Positions 25,870 to 32,879 of a DNA stretch of 64,000 bases are shown in pieces. Made by a program: the position numbers and the translations under genes. The stretch covers positions 1 to 64,000 of the forward strand of contig DAOSUR010000003.1 in the NCBI GenBank assembly GCA_035378985.1. The letters are read 5' to 3'. The stretch is from Anaerohalosphaeraceae bacterium (GTDB taxonomy: Bacteria; Planctomycetota; Phycisphaerae; Sedimentisphaerales; Anaerohalosphaeraceae). The notes below the pieces were generated by a model that saw only the letters and a list, made by a program, of their open reading frames with translations, did not search any database and was not told the origin of the DNA. How positions within the stretch are numbered: position 1 is the first letter of the stretch; each line of letters starts with the position of its first letter.

Positions 25870-26413
25870 TTCTATTACTCAAAAAAAGAAATGAACCCAA
25901 GTTCTTTGCTTTCCAGAAGTTAATTTTTGAAGAGCACAAAACTCTGGAACTTATTGAATTCGGATTATTCATCCGAAGGCCGTATCTGGCCGCCCGCGCT
26001 GCCACCGAGCAGGCAATTGCCGTCAAAGATGATGTATTCGAACAACTAACGGAGGCCGTCAAGCGATATCCGCACACTGAAAATACGATTAATTTCGATG
26101 ACGATAAGCTAAAACTGCTCGGCTGGTCGGACACCGACAGTATTGGCCCAGCCCGGAGAGGTGCGCCAACTCGAAGCGCCTAATAAGGACGACAGCTGGG
26201 TATTTCTGGACTTGAAAGCCCCCGCCGAAGACGGTAAAATAAATGCATATAAGATTCAGCGACGAAACCGCCCCGAAGGCGATTGGTAGGATATCACCAC
26301 AGCAATCGAAACCGCAGCTACTTTGGAAAGAAATTGAAATCGAATATCGTGTTATAGCCGTAAATAAACCAGGCGAAAGTTCGCTGAGTAATACCGTGAT
26401 AGTGGTTTTGTGA
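25870..26413 (+). pseudogene. Decayed fibronectin-type-III protein gene, copy 1
   Basis: Reading through the frames gives a recognisable protein: a helical N-terminal part (RAATEQAIAVKDDV ... INFDDDKLKLLGW), then, after a frameshift near 26135, an Fn3 domain (QLEAPNKDDSWVFLDLK, INAYKIQRRNRPEGDW, then YRVIAVNKPGESSLSNT) ending at TGA 26411. A stop codon near 26287 and another frameshift near 26325 interrupt it. It is a paralogue of the second decayed copy 3 kb downstream, with which it shares AVKDDV and DDDKLKLxGW. The reconstructed family is a small Fn3 protein; it is not functional here. Confidence 0.72.
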
Positions 26414-26429
26414 GAAAGGAGCAGTTCTT

Positions 26430-28052
26430 ATGCTGCCCAAAAAGCAAATATTCCCACTGTTATGGATATCTTTCCTATCGGTTCATCCGCTAATTACCTT
26501 TGCTGTTGAAATCACTATTGGTGAGGAAACGCTTCAAGTCTCAGCACCAGACGGTTTCACAGAGCTTAAATCAATCTCTGAAGAACAATTTGCAATGTTC
26601 GAGGGCATGCTTCCCAAATCGAATCGTCTTCTTGCTGTCTTCATTTCTCAACAAGACGCAGGACGTCTTTTACGTGGTGAACCCGCTCAATTCCGGGAAT
26701 ATATGACCGTCCATTCTGTGAAAGAGCTGGAGAATCTGACGTTACCCAAATACCAGTTTGCCGAACTGCGATCCGTGTTGCGCAAGGAATATGATACGCT
26801 GCTCCAGAATCAAGAGGAATCTATAGACAAAATGACAAATGAGGCCGGAAAAGCTCTTTCTCAAAGATTTGGAGCCGAAGTCAATTTTAATGTAAACGGT
26901 GTCATACCTCTTGGAATTGACAAGGAGACAGCTTCCTACATCACTATGTCACAAATTGCAAAGTATAAATTGTCAGTTGATGGTGACCAAACAGAGCACA
27001 CTGTGGCGGGGACAATAACCGTTTTATTGATAAAAGGAAAAGTCCTGTATCTGAGTGTATTTAAGACTTACGAAGAAGATAATGATCTTGAATGGACACG
27101 CAGTCGGTCAAAAAATTGGTTGTCATATGTCTTGTCCGCAAACGAGACCACTTGGCCACGATCTTTCGGGGTAATCGTACCTAAGGGAACGCAAGTCGAT
27201 TTGGTTACAAAAGAACTTCTGTCGGAGGAACAAGCAGAATATAATCTGAAATCGCACCCAAAGGCATCTGGATTAGATGTCAGTTTGAAATACCCAAAGT
27301 CATGGCGAGCAGAAGAAGGAATTCATCCTCACATAGTACAGAAATTCACGGGAAAAGCGGTGGGCGGAATAATTCCTGGGTGCATGATTATCGTGCAAGA
27401 TCTTCCAGTTTGGGCATCCCTGCTCCTCGAAGGCGATATAGGAGCGGAAGTTTTGTCCGAGAGTCTGCGCGAAATGATACCACCCAATGCAACTTATCTC
27501 GATGGTGGGAAAACCCAAATAGATGGTGAACCAGGAGCATGGCTCAAGTGTCACTATCAAGTTGAACGTGCTGGCATGAGAGCAGATATGTATTCACTAA
27601 TGTATCTCCTATTCTATAACGGCAAGATGCTCTCAATTGAGTGCGCTGTCGTCGGTGTCACAGAAGACAAGGAAATAATAGAGGATGCTTTTGCTTCATA
27701 TCTTCCACTTTTCCAAGCTATAGGTAACAGCGTTGTCATACACGACAAATGGGTAAAACCAACAAATGAGGGAGGCGGCTCTATAATGGAGATAGCCTTT
27801 GGAGAATACTGGTGGATAACTTTGATCGTCTCTGCCATTTTGACTTGGGGAGTTGGGTTAGCTCCGCCACTGTTAATCAGATTTGCTTTCCTTCGGCGTC
27901 CTATATCTAAGGGATGGGCCATTGGTATTGTGGTTTTTTTCTGGGTCATCAATATTATGTTTTTCACTGCGATTGGAAGCAAAAGCGAGACTCATACAGC
28001 ACTTTTTCTTGTGGCATGGGCTTCCTATGCGATTTTGCGGAAAGGGGCGTGA
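26430..28052 (+). CDS. Uncharacterised exported membrane protein, 540 aa
   Basis: Not recognised. N-terminal signal sequence (IFPLLWISFLSVHPLITFAVE), then a 420-residue extracytoplasmic region made of two similar halves: each has an opening like EITIGEETLQVSAPDGF or VDVSLKYPKSWRAEE, followed by a strand-rich part with LLFYNGKMLSIECAV. The C-terminus has three TM segments (WITLIVSAILTWGVGLAPPLL, GWAIGIVVFFWVINIMFF, HTALFLVAWASYAILR). AAGGAG lies 8 nt before ATG 26430, directly after the stop of the decayed Fn3 gene. Codon use is more AT-rich than in the flanking housekeeping genes. The start and reading frame are sound. Confidence 0.82.
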   Translation: MLPKKQIFPLLWISFLSVHPLITFAVEITIGEETLQVSAPDGFTELKSISEEQFAMFEGMLPKSNRLLAVFISQQDAGRLLRGEPAQFREYMTVHSVKELENLTLPKYQFAELRSVLRKEYDTLLQNQEESIDKMTNEAGKALSQRFGAEVNFNVNGVIPLGIDKETASYITMSQIAKYKLSVDGDQTEHTVAGTITVLLIKGKVLYLSVFKTYEEDNDLEWTRSRSKNWLSYVLSANETTWPRSFGVIVPKGTQVDLVTKELLSEEQAEYNLKSHPKASGLDVSLKYPKSWRAEEGIHPHIVQKFTGKAVGGIIPGCMIIVQDLPVWASLLLEGDIGAEVLSESLREMIPPNATYLDGGKTQIDGEPGAWLKCHYQVERAGMRADMYSLMYLLFYNGKMLSIECAVVGVTEDKEIIEDAFASYLPLFQAIGNSVVIHDKWVKPTNEGGGSIMEIAFGEYWWITLIVSAILTWGVGLAPPLLIRFAFLRRPISKGWAIGIVVFFWVINIMFFTAIGSKSETHTALFLVAWASYAILRKGA

Positions 28053-28077
28053 AAACAGCAATCTATTCAACTTAAAA

Positions 28078-28668
28078 ATGCCTCAGATCCAAAAATTGCA
28101 ATCTGATGTAATACAGGAAAACATGGAAGCTTTTCAGAATTTTGAACCCGAAAAGCCACACCAAGACAGCCAATCTTTGCTCCAACCTCTCTTAACTGAA
28201 CCTATGGGGAGCTATGCTACTGTTTTAACAGAACCAGAGATTAGCCCCTCGACTATTGGCACGCCGGATACAACCAACCTCAATGTAGAAGAAGAGCATA
28301 AGCAAGAGAAGAACTACGGAGGGATTCGGCGCACTGGATACTTCCTTGGAATGTTTGGGGTTGCTGTTATCAATGCTATTTTCAATGTCGCCGCCCGAGA
28401 TGAACCAGCCGTGGAATTTTTCGGATTCATAATAACAGTGACGGCTTCTTTTATCCTGGTTGTGAGTCGTCTGCATAACATCGGCATAAGCGGGTGGTAG
28501 TCATTGCATACACTCGTGCCGATCGCGAGTCTTTTCGTGGGGGTCACGTGCTTTATGTGCCCAGAGGGATATCAAGACACCAAGAAACTTGACACCGCTG
28601 GCAAAATAATTGCCGGGATATTCATCGGCCTTGCCGTGGCAGGTTTGGTAATCTATTTTGCGACATAA
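28078..28668 (+). pseudogene. DUF805-like membrane protein interrupted by an in-frame TAG
   Basis: ATG 28078 opens MPQIQKLQSDV, a polar N-terminal region, then GGIRRTGYFLGMFGVAVINAIFN and a TM followed by SRLHNIGISGW. At 28498-28500 there is a TAG, and the same frame continues for 55 codons (SLHTLVPIASLFVGVTCFMC ... AGIFIGLAVAGLVIYF) to TAA 28668. In DUF805 proteins the motif RLHDIGxSGWW is followed by LxxLVPI, so the TAG replaces the second Trp (TGG to TAG) and the rest of the domain is intact downstream. It lies 25 nt after the 540-aa gene. No clear SD precedes 28078; AGGA precedes a second ATG at 28123. Confidence 0.7.
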
Positions 28669-28778
28669 ATGTTACATCGTCGAATTAAAGGCTTACATTA
28701 CATTATGGCATTGAAAAATAAAGAAACGACAGAAAAAAGCGTGTTTTTGGCCTAAAAATGGCGATTTGCCTGTTTACT

Positions 28779-28988
28779 CCATCGCAAAGTCGGTTAACTC
28801 CGTGGCGGAGTCGGCTTGCTTTGAGACAAAGCTAGCTAACTCTTTGATAAAAGATAAAATAGGCTTACTCTGAGGCAAAGTAAGCGTAACCTGTGACGGA
28901 GTCAGTGAACCTTGAGGCAGAGTCGGCTTACTACGAGGCAGAGCAAGCGTAACTTGAGGCAAAGTCAGCTAACTTTGTGCCGGCTTAC
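28779..28988. repeat. 21-bp imperfect tandem repeat array (about 9.5 units)
   Basis: Units of 21 bp, consensus about TTGAGGCAAAGTCAGCTTAC, begin at 28779, 28800, 28821, 28842 (a 28-bp variant), 28870, 28891, 28912, 28933 and 28954, plus a 14-bp partial at 28975. Because 21 is a multiple of three, the minus strand stays open for 62 codons and reads as heptapeptides such as QVTLALP, RSKPTLP and QGSLTPS. There are no spacers, so it is not a CRISPR array. Confidence 0.8.
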
Positions 28989-28989
28989 A

Positions 28990-29395
28990 ATGGTTTCGGG
29001 GCTTACCTCCAAAGCAGCGATTTACCCAGCGTCTCCGGTATTACCGGCGGCCTTGACTACGTTGGTCAGCGTATATACGACCGCCAAGAACGCCGCTATT
29101 GCAGCACAGGCTCGCGCAGAGAACGCAACCGCCGTCAAGGATGATGTGCAGGAGGATTTGTCTGATGCGATGAAAAGCGATATCCGATATGCCGAAAATA
29201 CGGTCAATTACGATGATGACAAATTGAAACTTATCGGCTGGGCGGGCAAATCTTCCCCCGGCGCCGCTGGCAGCGCCCGGACAGGCACGTCTCTTGGAAA
29301 CGCCCAAACAGGGCGAGGGCTGGGTTTTTCTGGACTGGTAGGCACCGATAGACGGCGGCGTGGTCAGTGCTTATAAAATCTCACGCAGGAAATGA
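28990..29395 (+). pseudogene. Decayed fibronectin-type-III protein gene, copy 2
   Basis: From ATG 28990 the frame reads a helical region (TTLVSVYTTAKNAAIAAQA, ATAVKDDVQEDLSDAMK) and NYDDDKLKLIGWAG. The Fn3 part then continues in another frame (LETPKQGEGWVFLDW, stop, APIDGGVVSAYKISRR) and breaks off at TGA 29393. Compared with copy 1 it lacks the second half of the Fn3 domain, which is replaced by recombinase sequence. A frameshift, a nonsense codon and truncation make it inactive. Confidence 0.7.
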
Positions 29396-30035
29396 CCGGG
29401 CGGTTTTATATTTGCTTGCCGCCAGCACCGGCTTGCGACGCCAAGAGTTGCTGTCATTGCACTGGCGTGATATTCACCTTGACGAAAACCCGCCGTATGT
29501 ATCTGTGCGGGCCGAAATAACCAAAAATAAGAAAACTGCTTGCCAACCGCTGCCGCAAGTCACAGCCGATGTTTTGGCATATTTCAAGACCTATTACCGA
29601 AAGCCCGCCAGCGAATATGAATTTGTCTTCTCATTCGGCGGACGTTGGATTGCAACATCCGAATGGCTAAAAGCCGACCTGCAAGCTGCCGGCTTGCCAT
29701 TGGTAGACCGAGAGGGAAACGAAATTTCTTTCCTTTCGCTTCGAAACACCTACATCGCGCTGCTTGCAAGCCAAAACCTGCCGGTCAAGGTTCGTCAACA
29801 GTTAGCCCGCCACAGCGACCCCCGTTTGACGCTGAATACTTATGCCCGCACGCTGCCAGAAACCGAACAGAACGCCATCAAAGCGCTGCCCGATTTTGGG
29901 CAGGTTTTGTGGGATTTTTATGTTGCCAAAAGTGTTGCCAAACTGGGCGAAAAACAGCGGATTGCGTCAAAAATGCGGTTTTTAGCCAACCCTGCAATAC
30001 CCCCAAGGGGACTCGAACCCCTGTTACCGGGATGA
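29367..30035 (+). pseudogene. Truncated tyrosine recombinase (integrase), catalytic domain only
   Basis: The catalytic half of a phage-type integrase: ALYLLAxxTGLRR-like box with the first Arg (STGLRRQELLSLHW), the Lys strand (ITKNKKTACQPLP), box II FLSLRNTYIALLAS, LARHSDPRLTLNTYAR with the His and the Tyr nucleophile. In box II the normal HxLRHT His is replaced by Leu. The N-terminal arm and core-binding domain are absent: the frame begins inside the Fn3 remnant and becomes recombinase-like from about 29385. The last 38 bases overlap the 3' end of tRNA-Glu on the opposite strand, a typical position for an element integrated at a tRNA. Probably an inactive remnant. Confidence 0.8.
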
Positions 30036-30070
30036 GAACCCGGCGTCCTAGGCCGCTAGACGATGGGGGC
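29998..30070 (-). tRNA. tRNA-Glu (CTC)
   Basis: 73-nt cloverleaf on the minus strand: acceptor GCCCCCA / TGGGGGT with one G.U pair, D-arm TCTAGCGGCCTAGGA, anticodon arm CCGGG-TTCTCAT-CCCGG giving CTC, T-arm AGGGG-TTCGAGT-CCCCT, discriminator A. CCA is not encoded. It is the integration-type target next to the recombinase remnant. Confidence 0.93.
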
Positions 30071-30077
30071 AAAAAAA

Positions 30078-30150
30078 TGGCGGCGAGTGGATTTGAACCA
30101 CTGACCCAGGGCTTATGAATCCCTTGCTCTGCCAGCTGAGCTACGCCGCC
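30078..30150 (-). tRNA. tRNA with CAT anticodon (elongator Met; Ile2 not excluded)
   Basis: 73-nt cloverleaf: acceptor GGCGGCG / CGCCGCC, D-arm TAGCTCAGCTGGCAGAGC, anticodon loop TTCATAA, T-arm AGTGG-TTCAAAT-CCACT, discriminator A. It is not an initiator (normal 1-72 pair). Anticodon CAT can be Met or lysidine-modified Ile. It lies 7 nt from tRNA-Glu, so both are probably co-transcribed. Confidence 0.9.
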
Positions 30151-30224
30151 ATCAGACAGACCTGTAGTATAATCCGCTCCCGTAATTTGGCAAGCAAAAA
30201 ACTCCCGCCTTCCGCAAAGACGCA

Positions 30225-31736
30225 TCAAAAACCCGTTGGCCCTCCTGACAAGCCATTCTGGATTTCTTCGGTCTGATTTTCATCAAGGCCTTCATTCCCC
30301 GTTTGACTTTCTTGATTCAAAATCTCTTGCTCTTCAGCCGGAATCTCTTCCATTTGCTCTTCAGAAAGACCGTTTGGTTCAGCCGTTTCCGGTTCCTTGA
30401 CAGCAGTTTCTTTGGGGATTAATACCTCCTGTTCTTCTTTTTTCTGAGCATCCGGCATCATCTCCGGTTTCGTCTGTTCCTGAGAAGCCGCCTCTGTTTC
30501 CCCGGGTCCCCGATTGGGCTCTAACGATACATACTCTATTTCCGTCTCCTGAGCCGGAACAATCCCCCGCAGGCGTTGTTCGATTTGCTCAATGGCCAAA
30601 AGAAACGGGTCCTCGTCCGTAGACGAGGGAAACCATCTTCGGGAGGCCCTTTCCAGCGGTCCGATAGCGGAGGCATCTCCAAAACGCCCTAAAAAAACCG
30701 CTGCCGCCACCTGGGCCGGATAGGGTCCGGACTGAAGAATCCGTAAAAGCTCAGGTACATCTCCTACAGAACCCGCCGCAAAAACCTGATTCAACGTTTC
30801 TTTGAGGTCTTCAGCAGATTCTTTTTTTTCTTGAGGTTCCAAACGGCGGGAAGAAACCGGAGCCGGATGAATGGAAACGGCCGTTTTTTCTTCAGACGGG
30901 ACGAGCTTTAAAAGAAAAGAAACAAGTACCGCTATTCCCAAACAAAGAACCACTCCGACCGGCCGCAATAAATGCTTTCTCAGCAGAATCCGCTCGGCTC
31001 GAATACTTGAGCTCCTCAGATCGGCCTGATGCAAAAGCGTCTCTTCCAGTGCGCGTCGTTTCTCCAAAGGCAATTGGAGAAACGGCGGAATCGAGCGGAA
31101 GATTTTTTCCAGATTCCTCTCAAAAAGGTCCAGTCGAAACTCGGCAGGTATTTCTGCAGGAGCCGTTTGCAATTTCTTGAGCCAGGCGGACAAGAACCGT
31201 CGAAAATAATAGCGGGCCTGGGCCAAATCCTCCTCATTCCCTTCCGGTAAAGATTCAAAGAAGACTGTAGACATCTCTTCTGTCTCAATCCGGTAGTAGC
31301 GGGAAAGCAAAAGCCGTCGATACGGCTCATCCAGTTCCGCAAGAACCGCCTGAATCAGATGAACCGTCAGCGGATTTTCCAAATACTCTTCCGGGAAATC
31401 ATTTGTCCCGATTCGAGCCAGTGAATACAAAACCTCTGCTGCTTTTGGAACATTCCGAAGATTTTCCGGCGAAAATGCCGGTACTGTCAGCGCGGCCGCC
31501 TCCCCAAGAAGCCAAGAATACATCGAACCCGCCGACGGCTCATATTCTTCAATTTTCGAATAAGCCGTCTGAAGCAGATGAGCTGTTTTTTCCTGCGCCT
31601 CCTCTTGCCGCAAACCGGAATGACGAACAATCCAGGTGTACAGACAGTCTGCATACGCGTAAAACCATCGGCGAAGCATCCGAACATCCCCGCTTCGCAG
31701 CTGTCTGACTTCTGTTTTGGACCAACTCTTCCTCAA
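30225..31736 (-). CDS. ECF-sigma-like protein fused to a membrane anchor and HEAT-like repeats
   Basis: A 503-aa protein. The first 195 residues look like a diverged ECF sigma factor: a region-2-like helix pair (LRSGDVRMLRRWFYAYAD ... EEAQEKTAHLLQTAYSKI, then GSMYSWLLGEA) and a region-4-like part (LAELDEPYRRLLLSRYYRI ... LAQARYYFRRFLSAWLKKL). A single TM follows at about 259-278 (PVGVVLCLGIAVLVSFLLKL). After it comes a domain with a HEAT-like repeat (VPELLRILQSGPYPAQVAAAVFLGRFGDASAIGPLERA when joined; about 325-380) and an acidic Glu/Gln-rich tail. Planctomycetes are known for ECF factors with long C-terminal extensions; a membrane-tethered regulator is the inference. DNA-binding ability is uncertain because region 4 is weak. 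Confidence 0.7.
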   Translation of the reverse strand: MRKSWSKTEVRQLRSGDVRMLRRWFYAYADCLYTWIVRHSGLRQEEAQEKTAHLLQTAYSKIEEYEPSAGSMYSWLLGEAAALTVPAFSPENLRNVPKAAEVLYSLARIGTNDFPEEYLENPLTVHLIQAVLAELDEPYRRLLLSRYYRIETEEMSTVFFESLPEGNEEDLAQARYYFRRFLSAWLKKLQTAPAEIPAEFRLDLFERNLEKIFRSIPPFLQLPLEKRRALEETLLHQADLRSSSIRAERILLRKHLLRPVGVVLCLGIAVLVSFLLKLVPSEEKTAVSIHPAPVSSRRLEPQEKKESAEDLKETLNQVFAAGSVGDVPELLRILQSGPYPAQVAAAVFLGRFGDASAIGPLERASRRWFPSSTDEDPFLLAIEQIEQRLRGIVPAQETEIEYVSLEPNRGPGETEAASQEQTKPEMMPDAQKKEEQEVLIPKETAVKEPETAEPNGLSEEQMEEIPAEEQEILNQESQTGNEGLDENQTEEIQNGLSGGPTGF

Positions 31737-31810
31737 TCTGTCCTTTCCTTTCTTCTAATAAATCGTCCAGATTAAGGAGAAAACGTAAATCTTTTGTCCA
31801 GTATCAACCC

Positions 31811-31842
31811 AAAAAAATGACATCCCTCTTAGGATGTCATTT
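31811..31842 (-). terminator. Rho-independent terminator after the 179-aa secreted protein gene
   Basis: Perfect 11-bp inverted repeat AAATGACATCC / GGATGTCATTT with a 6-nt loop; on the minus strand it runs into seven T. It starts 14 nt after the stop of the 31856-32395 gene and separates it from the sigma-like gene. Confidence 0.82.
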
Positions 31843-31855
31843 TATTCAATAGTTG

Positions 31856-32395
31856 TCAATTCTTAGCCGGCTGTTCCTTTGAACCGTCCTCTTTTTGTTC
31901 TGCTGACTGAGGTTGAGCAGAGGAATCCGCATTTGTCTGCTGACGACGCTCCCGCAGCCGCTGTTCAATGCGTCTCTGCATTTCCGCTCGTCTTTGCTGC
32001 AGCAGTTCAATGTTTTGTTTGTACTCGGCATTGTGTTTATCAATCAGTTTCTGGACGGCCTCTGCTGTTTTAGAAGCATTTTCCTCCTGTGCCAATTTTA
32101 GAATGGAAGTCAGTTCTGCAATTAATGCCTGATGGCGTGTCTCGAGGGCCGTCAACGGAGTTGTACCCGGCTGCATTTGCTCCCGGGCAAACGGACGGGG
32201 AATCGGAGCATTGGGGTCGCTCCTGCTGACACGGGGTCTCGGCTGAAGCCGTTCCCGCAGCCGAATCGGACGCGCCGGCATCTGTGTTTCGGCCTGTTTG
32301 TTCTCAGGCGAAGCAGTCTCCGTCTCAGCTGCCGTCACCCAAATCCCCAATCCCAAAAGCAGCACCGTTATTCCCCAAAACCATCTCTTTTTCAT
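31856..32395 (-). CDS. Small secreted Gln/Arg-rich coiled-coil protein, 179 aa
   Basis: Not recognised as a named family. Signal peptide MKKRWFWGITVLLLGLGIWVTAAET, a Pro/Arg-rich linker (RPIRLRERLQPRPRVSR), then a long helix predicted to coil (ALIAELTSILKLAQEENASK, NIELLQQRRAEMQRRIEQRL) and a polar Gln/Ser/Lys tail. It resembles Spy/CpxP-like small periplasmic helical proteins in general shape only. It has its own terminator, so it is probably a single-gene unit. Confidence 0.8.
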   Translation of the reverse strand: MKKRWFWGITVLLLGLGIWVTAAETETASPENKQAETQMPARPIRLRERLQPRPRVSRSDPNAPIPRPFAREQMQPGTTPLTALETRHQALIAELTSILKLAQEENASKTAEAVQKLIDKHNAEYKQNIELLQQRRAEMQRRIEQRLRERRQQTNADSSAQPQSAEQKEDGSKEQPAKN

Positions 32396-32454
32396 TCGCC
32401 AGTCTCCTCAATGAAACAGTCAATCTTATCTCATTCCGAAACAGAACGAAGCCG

Positions 32455-32847
32455 TCAACCATTCCGAAGCTTCCGATAAACCAGGCCTTCAAAGACAGCG
32501 GAGGTTTGGCCCTCCTCATCCGTTATGGTAATCAAATAACTGCCGATTCGGCCTTCCCGATTCCGTTCCTCGGCCTTCGCATAAAGGACGCCTCCGCTGA
32601 CGGCCTTCAGATAGGAAATGTTGATATTGATGGCCACCGCGACATGGTCATAGGAGTTGGCGGCAGCGGCAAAAACCGCATCCGCCAGCGTGAAAATCGC
32701 CGCTCCGTGAACGATTCCGACGGCATTCAGATGCTCCGGACGAATCACCAGACGGGCACGGGCCGTCCCTTCCCCGGCCTCCAGCAGCTCAACCCCGCAT
32801 AGGCGGGCAAATGCATCCTTCTGGAAAACCTCCCTGCCTTTCTCCAT
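32455..32847 (-). CDS. PaaI-family hotdog thioesterase
   Basis: A 130-aa hotdog-fold protein of the PaaI/YbgC-like acyl-CoA thioesterase group. The family core HLNAVGIVHGAAIFTLADAVF contains the catalytic-region His-Gly and the Asp of the central helix, followed by the strand AVAININISYLKAVSGG. The N-terminus FARLCGVELLEAGEGTARARL and length are typical. The substrate is unknown. It begins 32 nt after the clpC stop on the same strand and could be its downstream partner in a transcript. Confidence 0.87.
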   Translation of the reverse strand: MEKGREVFQKDAFARLCGVELLEAGEGTARARLVIRPEHLNAVGIVHGAAIFTLADAVFAAAANSYDHVAVAININISYLKAVSGGVLYAKAEERNREGRIGSYLITITDEEGQTSAVFEGLVYRKLRNG

Positions 32848-32879
32848 ACAATCCGCCTTTCCCTGGCTGACATTTTTAT

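Noticed and set aside
28779..28988. CRISPR array
   Set aside because: Repeats are contiguous 21-bp units without spacers, and no cas genes are present.
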